Positions 33,975-42,435 are shown, counted from the stretch's first letter. The stretch: 64,000 bases of DNA from UMGS1883 sp045636425 (GCA_045636425.1 JAZTXM010000006.1:76924-140923); one strand, 5' to 3'. A program made the numbers and translations. Notes: generated by a model not told the origin, from the letters alone.

Positions 33975-34174
33975 TAAAATCTTCCTTTCAAATTTTTCTG
34001 TACACTTTTATCTATATATTTATCCAGTTCCTTACGCGGTATTTTCCACGTTCGTCCTATACGGAAAGCACCCAGGTCTCCGCTGTTTAATAGGCGGTAC
34101 AAAGTATTCTCGCCAATCCCCAGATATTCCATGGCCTCATAAGCGGTCAGAATATCATAATCATTATTGAACAT
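33974..34174 (-). CDS. Excisionase-type HTH (HTH_17) protein
   Basis: 66 residues: LTAYEAMEYLGIGENTLYRLL, then GAFRIGRTWKIPRKELDKY, a MerR-like winged helix of the excisionase family. AAAGGAG precedes ATG 34174. Since an excisionase-like gene already sits beside the integrase, this one more likely regulates the protease with which it overlaps. Confidence 0.85.
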   Translation of the reverse strand: MFNNDYDILTAYEAMEYLGIGENTLYRLLNSGDLGAFRIGRTWKIPRKELDKYIDKSVQKNLKGRF

Positions 34175-34294
34175 TTCGTAAACGCTCCTTTCATTTACTA
34201 TATTTTAATGTCATTATTTTTCATTGTTATTCGGGTTCTGTCTTTCAAAAAATAGATATAATAACTATGAATAAGTAAATGAGAGGTGATTTTT

Positions 34295-34579
34295 TTGTTC
34301 AACAACGGATTTTATGTAACGCGGGGTGTAAGTGAAAAAATACCGCTGCCTCTGCAAATCATTATGTGGGAGCTTATAGAGGATTTACCTGTAGACAAAG
34401 ATCGTCTGCAGGTTTTTTCTTTGTCTGAAGAAAATGGCAGACAGGTGCTGAAACATTCCCAGGAAGTTCCCGAATACGAAAAGGAGTATATCCTGGATAT
34501 GGAAGAGGTCATCACGGAGAAAATCTTTGTGATAGACGATGAAACTCATTCAACAATGCTGTTGGCAAGCGAATACTAA
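34295..34579 (+). CDS. DUF960 family protein
   Basis: 94 residues from TTG 34295, with GAGAGGTGAT at the right distance; GTG 34286 would use the ribosome site itself. Family phrases: NGFYVTRGVSEKIPLPLQI, MWELIEDLP, and LQVFSLSEENG. DUF960 has no known function; it is often in mobile elements of Firmicutes. It is 13 bases before the amidoligase gene, so part of that cassette. Confidence 0.82.
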   Translation: MFNNGFYVTRGVSEKIPLPLQIIMWELIEDLPVDKDRLQVFSLSEENGRQVLKHSQEVPEYEKEYILDMEEVITEKIFVIDDETHSTMLLASEY

Positions 34580-34592
34580 GGAGGGATTTTAA

Positions 34593-35705
34593 ATGGAAAA
34601 CACAAAATTAATATGCGCAGAATGTGAAACTGCGATTGAAAGAGACGACCACTTTGTCTTTGAAGGGCAGACCTACTGCAGAGATTGTTTCGAAGGGTTG
34701 ACGGTTGTGTGTGACAACTGCTTAAGACGCATTTGGAGAGATAATGCTGTCGGAAACTCCGCATACACATTATGTGAGGACTGTCGAGAAAACTATTACT
34801 CATACTGCGAGGAATGTGGAACTCTCGTACATAATGATGACGCCTGTTATTTTGATGATGAGGATTTACCATATTGCAGAGACTGCTTTGAAATTCTGGA
34901 TAACAATCCGATAAAAAATTACAGTTATAAACCGGAGCCGATTTTCTATGGTTCCGGCGATCTTTTTTTAGGCGTAGAGTTGGAGGTGGATAAAGGAGGG
35001 CATATCAGAGAAAACGCACAAGAATTGCTTGAACTTGCAAATTCCTCCGGGGAACGGATTTATTGCAAACACGATGGTTCTTTAAATGACGGATTTGAGA
35101 TAGTGTCGCATCCGATGAGCCTTGATTACCACATAAACGAGATGAACTGGAAAGATGTTTTGACGAGGGCAGCATCTATGGGGTATCTTTCCCATAATAC
35201 AAGCACTTGCGGGCTACACATCCATTGCTCCCGCCAGGCATTCGGAAACACTTTCGAGGAACAGGAAGATGCTATCGGCAGGGTTGTATTTTTCGTAGAG
35301 AAGCATTGGAATGAACTTGTAAGATTCAGCCGTAGGAAGGTCGAAAACCTCAATCGGTGGGCGGCAAAATACGCCACAATATCAGACTCCACCCAGGAAA
35401 CCTATAAAAAGGCAAAGGATAAAAATATGGGCAGATACGTGGCGGTGAATTTGTCAAATTACAATACTATAGAATTTCGCTTATTCCGCGGCACATTGCG
35501 CTATAAAACATTTATTGCTACGCTTCAGCTTGTCTCGGAACTTTGCAAAACGGCTATCCGCTGCAGCGACAACGAAATCGAAAATATGTCGTGGAGTGAC
35601 TGGGTATCGGGCATAAGCGTGACCGAAAATCCTGAGCTTATCGAATACCTGAAGCTTAAAAGGCTCTACGCAAATGAAATTACTGAAGAAACGGAGGAAT
35701 TATGA
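34593..35705 (+). CDS. Amidoligase with N-terminal zinc-ribbon/LIM-like domain
   Basis: 370 residues. The first ~105 hold repeated CxxC/CxxCF pairs (CAECETA, CRDCFEGL, CDNCLRR, CEDCREN, CEECGTL, CRDCFEIL), as in LIM or treble-clef zinc domains. Then the COOH-NH2 ligase (amidoligase) domain of the glutamine-synthetase fold: FLGVELEVDKGG, GSLNDGFEIVSHPM, CGLHIHCSR, and IEFRLFRGTL. These contain the conserved acidic, His and Arg residues. AAGGAGGG precedes ATG 34593. It overlaps the glutamine amidotransferase gene; the pair is predicted to build or attach peptides. Confidence 0.88.
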   Translation: MENTKLICAECETAIERDDHFVFEGQTYCRDCFEGLTVVCDNCLRRIWRDNAVGNSAYTLCEDCRENYYSYCEECGTLVHNDDACYFDDEDLPYCRDCFEILDNNPIKNYSYKPEPIFYGSGDLFLGVELEVDKGGHIRENAQELLELANSSGERIYCKHDGSLNDGFEIVSHPMSLDYHINEMNWKDVLTRAASMGYLSHNTSTCGLHIHCSRQAFGNTFEEQEDAIGRVVFFVEKHWNELVRFSRRKVENLNRWAAKYATISDSTQETYKKAKDKNMGRYVAVNLSNYNTIEFRLFRGTLRYKTFIATLQLVSELCKTAIRCSDNEIENMSWSDWVSGISVTENPELIEYLKLKRLYANEITEETEEL

Positions 35706-36652
35706 TGTGCGGTTTATTTGGATTCGTACACTATGGCAAAGAAAAAATAAAGAACCTTTCAGACCTGACCAATTCTCTTGCAGAGCAATCAGCGGTGAGG
35801 GGTACCGATGCTACGGGGATAGCATTCTGCAATACAAGGGGAATGAACGTGATTAAAGAAAGCAAATCGGCTTACATACTCAGCTTCAAGCATCCCGATG
35901 AAATTCGTTCTCTGACGGGACACACAAGGCATATGACACAGGGCAGCCACAAGCAGAATATGAACAATCACCCGTTCACGGGAAGATGCAGGAATGTGAA
36001 ATTTGCTCTCTCCCACAACGGAGTATTGAGAAACGATAAGGAACTTCGAAAAAAATATAATCTCCCCAAAACCAAAGTGGAGACGGACAGTTACATTGCC
36101 GTTCAGCTGATTGAAAGTCAGCATCGCCTGAATTTTGAAAGCGTCAGGTATATGGCAGAGAAAACGGAAGGTAGTTTTTCATACTCTATTCTTGACGAAA
36201 GAAATAACTTGTGGCTTGTTAAGGGGGATAGTCCTCTATCCATCGTCCACTTTCCCCGTCTGAAAATGTATGTCTATGCATCTACGGAAGAAATTCTTTA
36301 CAAAGCTCTGGTGGATTACTCTCCGCTGTTTGCCGAAATGAAAAACGGTGATTTTGAAGAAATAGAGATTACTGAAGGAGACATCTTTAAAATCAGACCT
36401 GACGGAATTATAGAAAGGGACACTTTCACATATACATACTCTTACGGCAGAGAGTGGTGGGAGTACGGAGCATACTCCTCAATAAGCTTCGGAGACGAGC
36501 AAAGCGGATACACAAGGAATGAATATCTTGAAGACCTGAAATCAATAGCCCGTTTTCAGGGATATTCTCCCGATATGGTCGACGGACTTGTCAATGACGG
36601 ATTCTCTCTGGAGGAGATTGAGGAATATATGTACTACGGAGCTGAGATATAA
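35705..36652 (+). CDS. Class II glutamine amidotransferase (Ntn hydrolase)
   Basis: 315 residues from ATG 35705, chosen over ATG 35702 because the nucleophile cysteine then becomes residue 2 (MCGLFGF), as required for Ntn hydrolases. Other GATase II features: RGTDATGIA, TGHTRHMTQGS, LSHNGVLRN, TDSYIAVQL. The last ~50 residues hold a small helical UBA-like tail (YSPDMVDGLVNDGFSLEEI). It would free ammonia from glutamine, or act as a peptidase, together with the amidoligase it overlaps. Confidence 0.9.
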   Translation: MCGLFGFVHYGKEKIKNLSDLTNSLAEQSAVRGTDATGIAFCNTRGMNVIKESKSAYILSFKHPDEIRSLTGHTRHMTQGSHKQNMNNHPFTGRCRNVKFALSHNGVLRNDKELRKKYNLPKTKVETDSYIAVQLIESQHRLNFESVRYMAEKTEGSFSYSILDERNNLWLVKGDSPLSIVHFPRLKMYVYASTEEILYKALVDYSPLFAEMKNGDFEEIEITEGDIFKIRPDGIIERDTFTYTYSYGREWWEYGAYSSISFGDEQSGYTRNEYLEDLKSIARFQGYSPDMVDGLVNDGFSLEEIEEYMYYGAEI

Positions 36653-36657
36653 ACAAG

Positions 36658-36738
36658 ATGCAATATATCAGAATGGTCATAGTGGTATTATTGGATGTAT
36701 TATTCGATGCGTGGAGCAATCGGAAGGACAGTAGTTAA
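36658..36738 (+). CDS. Possible 26-residue hydrophobic peptide
   Basis: ATG 36658 to TAA 36738: begins MQYIRMVIVVLLDVLF and ends NRKDSS, a single hydrophobic stretch. It is 5 bases after the GATase gene and ends just before the terminator. No good ribosome site. It could be a real small membrane peptide or chance. Confidence 0.3.
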   Translation: MQYIRMVIVVLLDVLFDAWSNRKDSS

Positions 36739-36740
36739 AA

Positions 36741-36767
36741 ACCCGACAGGCACACAGCCTGTCGGGT
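36741..36767. terminator. Terminator of the amidoligase cassette
   Basis: 11-bp stem ACCCGACAGGC, loop ACACA, followed by a T-rich run to 36787. Confidence 0.9.
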
Positions 36768-36824
36768 GATTGATTTTATTTTTTTGTCTTAAACTTTCTT
36801 TTCGAATAAATGATGTGGATTCTC

Positions 36825-37184
36825 TTATACCACATAATTCGTATTACATATATGGCATTGATAATGTTCGTCATAACCGGTTTCAAAGTTCATCCCGATA
36901 TATTTGTCTATTACCAAATCAATATATGGTTCCATACATTTATCGTAGTAAATCAGGTACGTATCATCACTGCTACGATAGACAACTCTGCCTCTGGGAT
37001 AGTAGTCAAAGTCCACACTGTATTTTTGTGCGTAATTTTCATTCCAAATATCATAGTGGCTGTGCGGATAGTTTGAAAATATTCCATACGGGTCACTTTC
37101 TTCAAGACTGCATCCGTGAAACAACAATTTACCATTGACACAGAAAAATAATGCGGGACCGATTTGTAAATTCTCAGATTTCAT
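36825..37184 (-). CDS. Unrecognised 119-residue protein
   Basis: Starts at ATG 37184 after AAGGAG. Rich in aromatic residues: FHGCSLEESDPYGIFSNYP, YDIWNENYAQKYSVDFDYY, then PRGRVVYRSSDDTYLIYYDK and a histidine/cysteine tail CHICNTNYV. The block PRGRVVY...YLIYYDKC looks like a conserved small domain that I have the impression of seeing in scattered bacteria, but I cannot name it. It is the last gene of a minus-strand cluster behind the nuclease and reader genes, 18 bases away. Confidence 0.7.
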   Translation of the reverse strand: MKSENLQIGPALFFCVNGKLLFHGCSLEESDPYGIFSNYPHSHYDIWNENYAQKYSVDFDYYPRGRVVYRSSDDTYLIYYDKCMEPYIDLVIDKYIGMNFETGYDEHYQCHICNTNYVV

Positions 37185-37202
37185 TTACGTCTCCTTAATC
37201 AA

Positions 37203-38117
37203 TTAAAAAGTATATCGTTTTAAATAATTTAGTTCATTTTCAGATTTGTCAAGAAGCGCAAGGAAGTCTTTGAAGGTATAGAACTGAATATCAAATTCAA
37301 ATTCCTTTTTATCAAAAAGTTTTCCTTCAGGCATCATAATAGATTTAAATTCTTCAAATTCTTTATGCTCGCGCTTTTCTCTCTCCTTATAGTCTTTGCT
37401 GTTCTGCTCTATTTTCAGTTTATCGGCATTCGGCAAAGTCCATACGCAGTTGAGCAAAGTAAGTTTCTTTATATCTCTCTTTTCCTCCTGCGCGCAAGCA
37501 GTATAGCATGCAACGGCGTGCTTGAACATCTGGAATGCATCGTAAACCTTCATTTTGCAAGGATATTCCTCTAAATCTGCATCACGATACTCTTCTTCTA
37601 TCAGCGCTCTTGCTTTTTTAACAAATTCTTCTCCTATTTCTTTGTTAATATAATTTTCAGGATTAAGATATGCTTTCTTGAGCTTTCCAGGCTTATTGCA
37701 AATCCACTCCATCATTTTCATTTCGCAGGCTATAGCCTCTCCTGTTTCTTTGCAATATAAAAATGCATCAAGATTTGCAGGGCGGTTAGATACGGAGGTT
37801 TTTAAAGTATGGTATTGCTTTTCAAACTCCACAGTATATTCCTTTCCATTAATCTTCGAATGATTATTCCCGAACAAATTATATGTAAGCGCAGATGATG
37901 ACCTGAGTGCATTCATTTTTCCTGAAAATATTTCATTTCCCGAACCCTGACCATATTCAAACAGTGCCTTTTTACCCATAGGTTTATATAGATTGTCTGC
38001 TAAAGCAAAAAGATAATATTCGCGTTCTTTACTGCCACCCTGAAATTTTTTCTGTCCGACAACTTGTTCGAAATTTTTCTTTAATAAATCCATTATTTCT
38101 TTTGTGCATTTGTTCAT
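37203..38117 (-). CDS. Candidate PD-(D/E)XK restriction-type nuclease
   Basis: 304 residues. The site NLDAFLYCKETGEAIACEMK gives aspartate in LDAF and ExK in CEMK, spaced as in PD-(D/E)XK enzymes; a YQMF-like helix (YDAFQMFKHAVACYT) follows with the frequent glutamine. This resembles the PGN_0703-type predicted endonucleases. AGGAG precedes ATG 38117, 11 bases after the reader gene stop. With the reader and WYL regulator upstream it forms a likely restriction operon. Confidence 0.75.
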   Translation of the reverse strand: MNKCTKEIMDLLKKNFEQVVGQKKFQGGSKEREYYLFALADNLYKPMGKKALFEYGQGSGNEIFSGKMNALRSSSALTYNLFGNNHSKINGKEYTVEFEKQYHTLKTSVSNRPANLDAFLYCKETGEAIACEMKMMEWICNKPGKLKKAYLNPENYINKEIGEEFVKKARALIEEEYRDADLEEYPCKMKVYDAFQMFKHAVACYTACAQEEKRDIKKLTLLNCVWTLPNADKLKIEQNSKDYKEREKREHKEFEEFKSIMMPEGKLFDKKEFEFDIQFYTFKDFLALLDKSENELNYLKRYTF

Positions 38118-38128
38118 TTTTGTTTCTC

Positions 38129-39295
38129 CTATACCTTTTGTTTTGTATTCAATTTTTGAAGTTCTTCTACTAAAGTCTCACATTCCTCTTCTTTTAAATA
38201 TGGCCTCTTGTCTGTCCTTGATTTATAGAAATTATGCCCAAGTACTGAAACAACATCTTTCCAGGATAATCCTCTCAGTTTATCCTCACCATGAGGAATT
38301 TGATCAGATTCAGGTACTATAAAATCTATAACCCTATATTTTTCGCAGCTTCTATCCGGATATGTTTTCTCTTCTGTTTCTGAAATAATTTTACCTGCAG
38401 CAACAATGCCTATCCCCTTTACTGAGAAAAAGACATAATCGCCAACATTAAAACTGTCTATCAAGCGTGATGCGTCACCATAGGCACTAACTTTATTGCT
38501 AAGTAACATATCCATGGTAGAAGTTGTGCTATACGTTTTATTCGTATCAAAAATGATTCCTTTGATACTCTTTTCTGTTTTATTTACAGTTTGGGTTTCG
38601 TATGTTGGCACCCATCTTTCTCCATTCATCGCACATTTTAACTGATTCAAATACTTTGCATCAGAAATAGCGAAATAACTTGGATGATACACCCATATCA
38701 CATTGCTATCGCTTGGAGCAAGTTTGTATTCATCCAATAGCCATTTCACATCATATCCGCAACATACTATTAAATCCGGGTTAATCATATTAATTTGAAC
38801 TCGAATATAATTTTGATAATTCTTGACATAGGTATTAAGTGTATCCCATACACAATATGCATATCCACCACGTTTATTAAGATTTATTACAGCCACAGAC
38901 TGTAAAACATCATGGTTTTTATCGACTACAGAATAATTGTTGGTGTCAGCCGACATAATTGCATTAGCGAGCATAGATAATCTGTAAGAAAAATTTGTTT
39001 TGTCGACATCGCCAAATGCAACCTTTCTGTGCCAAAACATTGACTCTGCAGATTCGTTTGAAGAAATTTCAGAATCTGATTGAAACCAATTTGCTTCTTT
39101 TGCTATAAATAACACTTTCAGGTGGTTTTCTTTAAATTTTTCTTGTGAAATAATGCCATCAGGCAAAAAGATATCTTTAGGAATATTAGAATTTAAATAA
39201 CTTGTATCTGTTTCATTACAATGAGCTTTTTTCCACAACGCAAAGAGCTCATCCTCTGTTTTAACATTACTAAGATCTTTTTCATAACAACTCAT
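38129..39295 (-). CDS. Two-domain protein: UDG-like N-terminus and PUA/EVE-like C-terminus
   Basis: 388 residues from ATG 39295 (GAGGAGGAAG upstream). First ~230 look like the uracil-DNA-glycosylase fold: VLFIAKEANW, AVINLNKRGG, PDLIVCCGYDVKWLL, and VIWVYHPSYF with an HPS-type loop. The last ~120 look like a PUA/EVE-type reader: FNVGDYVFFSVKGIGIVAAGKI, YRVIDFIVP, LSWKDVVSVLGHNFY. This would suit recognition or removal of modified bases. Active-site residues are not certain. It lies between the WYL regulator and the nuclease. Confidence 0.65.
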   Translation of the reverse strand: MSCYEKDLSNVKTEDELFALWKKAHCNETDTSYLNSNIPKDIFLPDGIISQEKFKENHLKVLFIAKEANWFQSDSEISSNESAESMFWHRKVAFGDVDKTNFSYRLSMLANAIMSADTNNYSVVDKNHDVLQSVAVINLNKRGGYAYCVWDTLNTYVKNYQNYIRVQINMINPDLIVCCGYDVKWLLDEYKLAPSDSNVIWVYHPSYFAISDAKYLNQLKCAMNGERWVPTYETQTVNKTEKSIKGIIFDTNKTYSTTSTMDMLLSNKVSAYGDASRLIDSFNVGDYVFFSVKGIGIVAAGKIISETEEKTYPDRSCEKYRVIDFIVPESDQIPHGEDKLRGLSWKDVVSVLGHNFYKSRTDKRPYLKEEECETLVEELQKLNTKQKV

Positions 39296-39296
39296 C

Positions 39297-40343
39297 TTAT
39301 TCTTCCTCCTCATATTTTCTTATAGCTGTTTCCAAATCTTCCTTGACGGTATCCACCAAACTCTGTGGTGACAAAATAGTCACGTAGGGGGCATATTGAA
39401 GCGCCCAGAAGCGCATTGCCTGCACATTAGCAGTAACATGGGCAATTACGGAGTTCTCCGTTTCGTCGGAAAATGTTACTCCGTTTCCAAACCAGTCTAT
39501 TAACTCTCCTGCCATGCCGGGAGTGGTACGCATAACAATTCTTTTGCTCTCTCCGGAAAACATATAAATATGCTCTGCCATGTGTTTTGGAAGGTCAAGA
39601 CCATTTTCAAGGCCTTTTACTTTTTTTGGTGGCTTCGCCGGTGATTCTGTAATTTCTATATCTTTGATGCGGTCAATACGATAATGAGATACATTATCGT
39701 GTTTTTCAATATTACCTATGAGATAATATCTGCTGTTGTTTGCAACCATCTGATAGGGATTTACAACATATTCTCTTGGGTTCCCGTCGTTTCTTTCTCT
39801 TAAATGTATCTTTTTATCGGTAGCGTAATCTCCGTAGCGAAAAATAACCTGGCGATTTTTCTCAATTGCCTCATCTAAAATCTCAATTGTGTAAAAGAGT
39901 TCAGGATTCTGAGTTTCGGTAACGGGAAGATTACAAACATGACGAACCTTGGACTTAAAGTAGCGGTTTGATAGTCCTTCAATTTTCTCAATAAGTTCTT
40001 TACACTGACTATACGGAATGTGTTTTGAAAAAAGAAGGCTGTCAATGAGAAGTCTGAGTTCCGCATCCGAAAAATCTCTTTCCAAATACCAGTCGGTGTA
40101 GATAATTTCTTCCTCGCCATTTTTATTCCGGCGAACACTTTCCGAAAATTCAAGGTTGTATCCAAAATCAATTAGATTCATCAGATTTCGTTTAACTGCT
40201 TTTCGGTCAACTTCCATATCATATTCATTCTGCAAAATCTCTATGATATCCTTCTGGCTGAGACGATGGTCGGCATCGCTGTAACGACTCAGGATATCAA
40301 GAATATTTATGATAAGCATCTTTTTAGGTTGTTTTGTGTACAT
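39297..40343 (-). CDS. WYL-domain transcriptional regulator
   Basis: 348 residues from ATG 40343, with AGGAGGTGG upstream. N-terminal winged helix (DHRLSQKDIIEILQNEYDM, VDRKAVKRNLMNLI), then the WYL Sm-like domain (QVIFRYGDY, VNPYQMVANNSRYYLIGNI, HYRIDRIKDIEI) and a C-terminal WCX-type domain. WYL regulators sense nucleic acid or nucleotide ligands and frequently head phage-defence operons. Its stop is one base before the start of the reader protein, so it is co-transcribed with the reader and nuclease genes. Confidence 0.92.
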   Translation of the reverse strand: MYTKQPKKMLIINILDILSRYSDADHRLSQKDIIEILQNEYDMEVDRKAVKRNLMNLIDFGYNLEFSESVRRNKNGEEEIIYTDWYLERDFSDAELRLLIDSLLFSKHIPYSQCKELIEKIEGLSNRYFKSKVRHVCNLPVTETQNPELFYTIEILDEAIEKNRQVIFRYGDYATDKKIHLRERNDGNPREYVVNPYQMVANNSRYYLIGNIEKHDNVSHYRIDRIKDIEITESPAKPPKKVKGLENGLDLPKHMAEHIYMFSGESKRIVMRTTPGMAGELIDWFGNGVTFSDETENSVIAHVTANVQAMRFWALQYAPYVTILSPQSLVDTVKEDLETAIRKYEEEE

Positions 40344-40434
40344 CAAGTCCACCTCCTTTCTTATCATAACATATAACAATAAATTTTTCAATGTTTGTGT
40401 GACTTTTTCGGTGCATCGATGGAGTGAGGCGGGG

Positions 40435-41715
40435 TTAAACCTCGACCTCTGTAATAGTGACACTTTCACGCAAAGCTTTTACATCCGAATAGAGAAGCGT
40501 TTCCTTCTCGAGCAACTTCTCCACGGCCTTTTCGAGGAAATCCTTATTTTTCAGAAGAATGTCCTTCGTCTTGAAGAAGTATCTCTCCAGTTCAGCGTGA
40601 ACAGCCGCTTCATTTCGGGAATTCAGATTTTCTGACATAGCCGGAGTATAGTGGGTTTCGATATCCATATAACCAAATCCGCAGACACCGCTTTCAGTGA
40701 TTGCTTCTCTTATCTGGTCGGATGCTCTTTTTATATCGGATTGACAGCCGCTTGCACGCGCATCTGCATAATACATTTCTACTGCTACTTTTCCCGCAAG
40801 GGAAACTAAAATATCAAAAGGTCTGCGGGGGAGTGCCTTGCATCTGCGGACAAATCCTCCCGACGAGCTTCTGCCACTTGAACGAAGCGAAACAAGACCT
40901 ACGCTTTCGGGACAAAGAACCTCGCAAACAACCATATGCCCCGCTTCATGAAGGGCAACTCTCTTTTTTTGGTCTTCTGATGTTTTTGAGAAATTGTCAG
41001 GCGCTTCATATTCCATTCGCAAGACTGCATTTACCATATCTTGCATTATGATTTGTTCACGTCGGGAATACGCGGCAAGAATGGCGGCTTCGTTTAGAAT
41101 TGTTTCAAGTTCCGCGCATGAGCTATACTGAATCATCATTGATAAATCCTCAAGATTCACATCATCTGCAATTTTTTTACCTTTAAGATAATGTCTGATT
41201 ATTTCTTTGGAATCTTTCTGTGATGGCTTGCACACTTCGATTTTTCTGTCAAACCGTCCCGGACGGATGAGAGATTCCGGAAGCTTGCGAATATTATTCG
41301 CTGTACCGAGAACAAAAACTCCGCTTCCTTTAACTTCATCAATGCCGGACTGGATGGCAACATATTCTTCGGCATCACGACGATCCTCGTCCTCATTTGC
41401 AAATTTATCCATATCATCAAGAAACACAATTGCAGGAGCATTTTCCTTTGCTTTCTTGAAAGCAGAGGTTATTTCCCCTACGAAGTCATCTGTGCCTTTG
41501 TTTCTGCGAATAGTATATGTTTCAAGACTGCACTCTTCTATGAAGCACTTTGCCATTAAGCTTTTTCCCAGCCCAGGCGCTCCATATAATAAAACTCCGC
41601 ATGGAAGCTTTGCTCCAAGCTTTTCGTAAATATCTTTGTTGTTAATCATATCACAAACCTGAAGAAGTTCATTCTTAATCGTTTCATAACCTATAACCTT
41701 TTCAAATGCTTTCAT
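40435..41715 (-). CDS. Soluble FtsH-like AAA+ zinc metalloprotease
   Basis: 426 residues. AAA+ module: Walker A YGAPGLGKSLMAK, Walker B IVFLDDMDKF, sensor GTANNIRKLPESL and arginine fingers RPGRFDRK. Then a peptidase M41 part with HEAGH and the third zinc ligand region ASGCQSDIKRAS. True FtsH (~600 residues) starts with two membrane helices; these are absent, so this is a cytoplasmic shortened relative. AGGAGG-like CGGAGGAA precedes ATG 41715. It is a lone gene near the right end of the element. Confidence 0.92.
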   Translation of the reverse strand: MKAFEKVIGYETIKNELLQVCDMINNKDIYEKLGAKLPCGVLLYGAPGLGKSLMAKCFIEECSLETYTIRRNKGTDDFVGEITSAFKKAKENAPAIVFLDDMDKFANEDEDRRDAEEYVAIQSGIDEVKGSGVFVLGTANNIRKLPESLIRPGRFDRKIEVCKPSQKDSKEIIRHYLKGKKIADDVNLEDLSMMIQYSSCAELETILNEAAILAAYSRREQIIMQDMVNAVLRMEYEAPDNFSKTSEDQKKRVALHEAGHMVVCEVLCPESVGLVSLRSSGRSSSGGFVRRCKALPRRPFDILVSLAGKVAVEMYYADARASGCQSDIKRASDQIREAITESGVCGFGYMDIETHYTPAMSENLNSRNEAAVHAELERYFFKTKDILLKNKDFLEKAVEKLLEKETLLYSDVKALRESVTITEVEV

Positions 41716-41820
41716 CTTTAATTCCTCCGTTTATTTTTCTTAATAATAAAATATCATAAATCGTGCGACAAAAAAGTCTCACTCGTTTTATTGCTTACAT
41801 CTGAAGTCCTTACATCAGAT

Positions 41821-42171
41821 TTATATGACTGATGTAAGGAGATAAATATTCATGGGCATAAAAGAAATTATTGCGGATTTTTTCTCACCTTGCACTTCGG
41901 GAACAATTCCATATTTATCTCTCAATTCAAATTCCACAAATTCAATCGCAGCCTTTATATGACGTATTGAAGAAAGATGCTCGGGCAAGGAATATTTTAT
42001 ATCCTCTTCTGTAAGAATCAGCGGGCTTTCATATGCAATATCCGAATCACTCAATTCTTCCAGCCTTGATTCCAACTCTTCCAATCTCCAACATGCCTGC
42101 ATTTCAGGGGAGGGATAGCTTCTGTCCTCCTCGCAATATTGTTTCATAAAACTTTTCAAATAAGGGTTCAT
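41821..42171 (-). CDS. Unrecognised 116-residue protein
   Basis: From ATG 42171 (AGGAG upstream; ATG 42174 equally possible). Helical and acidic: MNPYLKSFMKQYCEED, ACWRLEELESRLEELSDSD, SIRHIKAAIEFVEFELRDK. The leucine/glutamate spacing suggests a short coiled coil. No membrane segment and no known family recognised. It is the last gene before the right end of the element. Confidence 0.65.
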   Translation of the reverse strand: MNPYLKSFMKQYCEEDRSYPSPEMQACWRLEELESRLEELSDSDIAYESPLILTEEDIKYSLPEHLSSIRHIKAAIEFVEFELRDKYGIVPEVQGEKKSAIISFMPMNIYLLTSVI

Positions 42172-42347
42172 CATATCACTCCTATATTTTATATAATTCG
42201 TATTAGACGCCGATTTCCCTTGAAATAATAAAATCCCATCACACGGCGTATAATTAAAATACACCATACGATGGAACTTTTTAGGTACACCACATTCCTT
42301 TTTTTAATTTTTTTGCCTGATAATTAATAATTCAGAGACAATTTCAA

Positions 42348-42371
42348 AATAGCTGTCAAATAGCTGTCAAA
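42348..42371. repeat. Putative integrase arm-binding repeats, right
   Basis: Two tandem copies of TAGCTGTCAAA with 11-bp period, 65 bp inside the right att site, in the same orientation as those at 14402-14426. Confidence 0.6.
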
Positions 42372-42400
42372 CGTCCTTTTAAAAACAGACAAAAAAATAA

Positions 42401-42434
42401 AAAAGGCTCAAAACACTAAGTTTTAAGCCTTTTT
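42401..42434 (-). terminator. Terminator of the tRNA operon, supplied by the element
   Basis: Stem AAAAGGCTCAAAAC with one mismatch, 5-base loop, T-run on the minus strand, immediately after the tRNA-Lys CCA end. It differs from the chromosomal one left at 14214-14246. Confidence 0.8.
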
Positions 42435-42435
42435 C

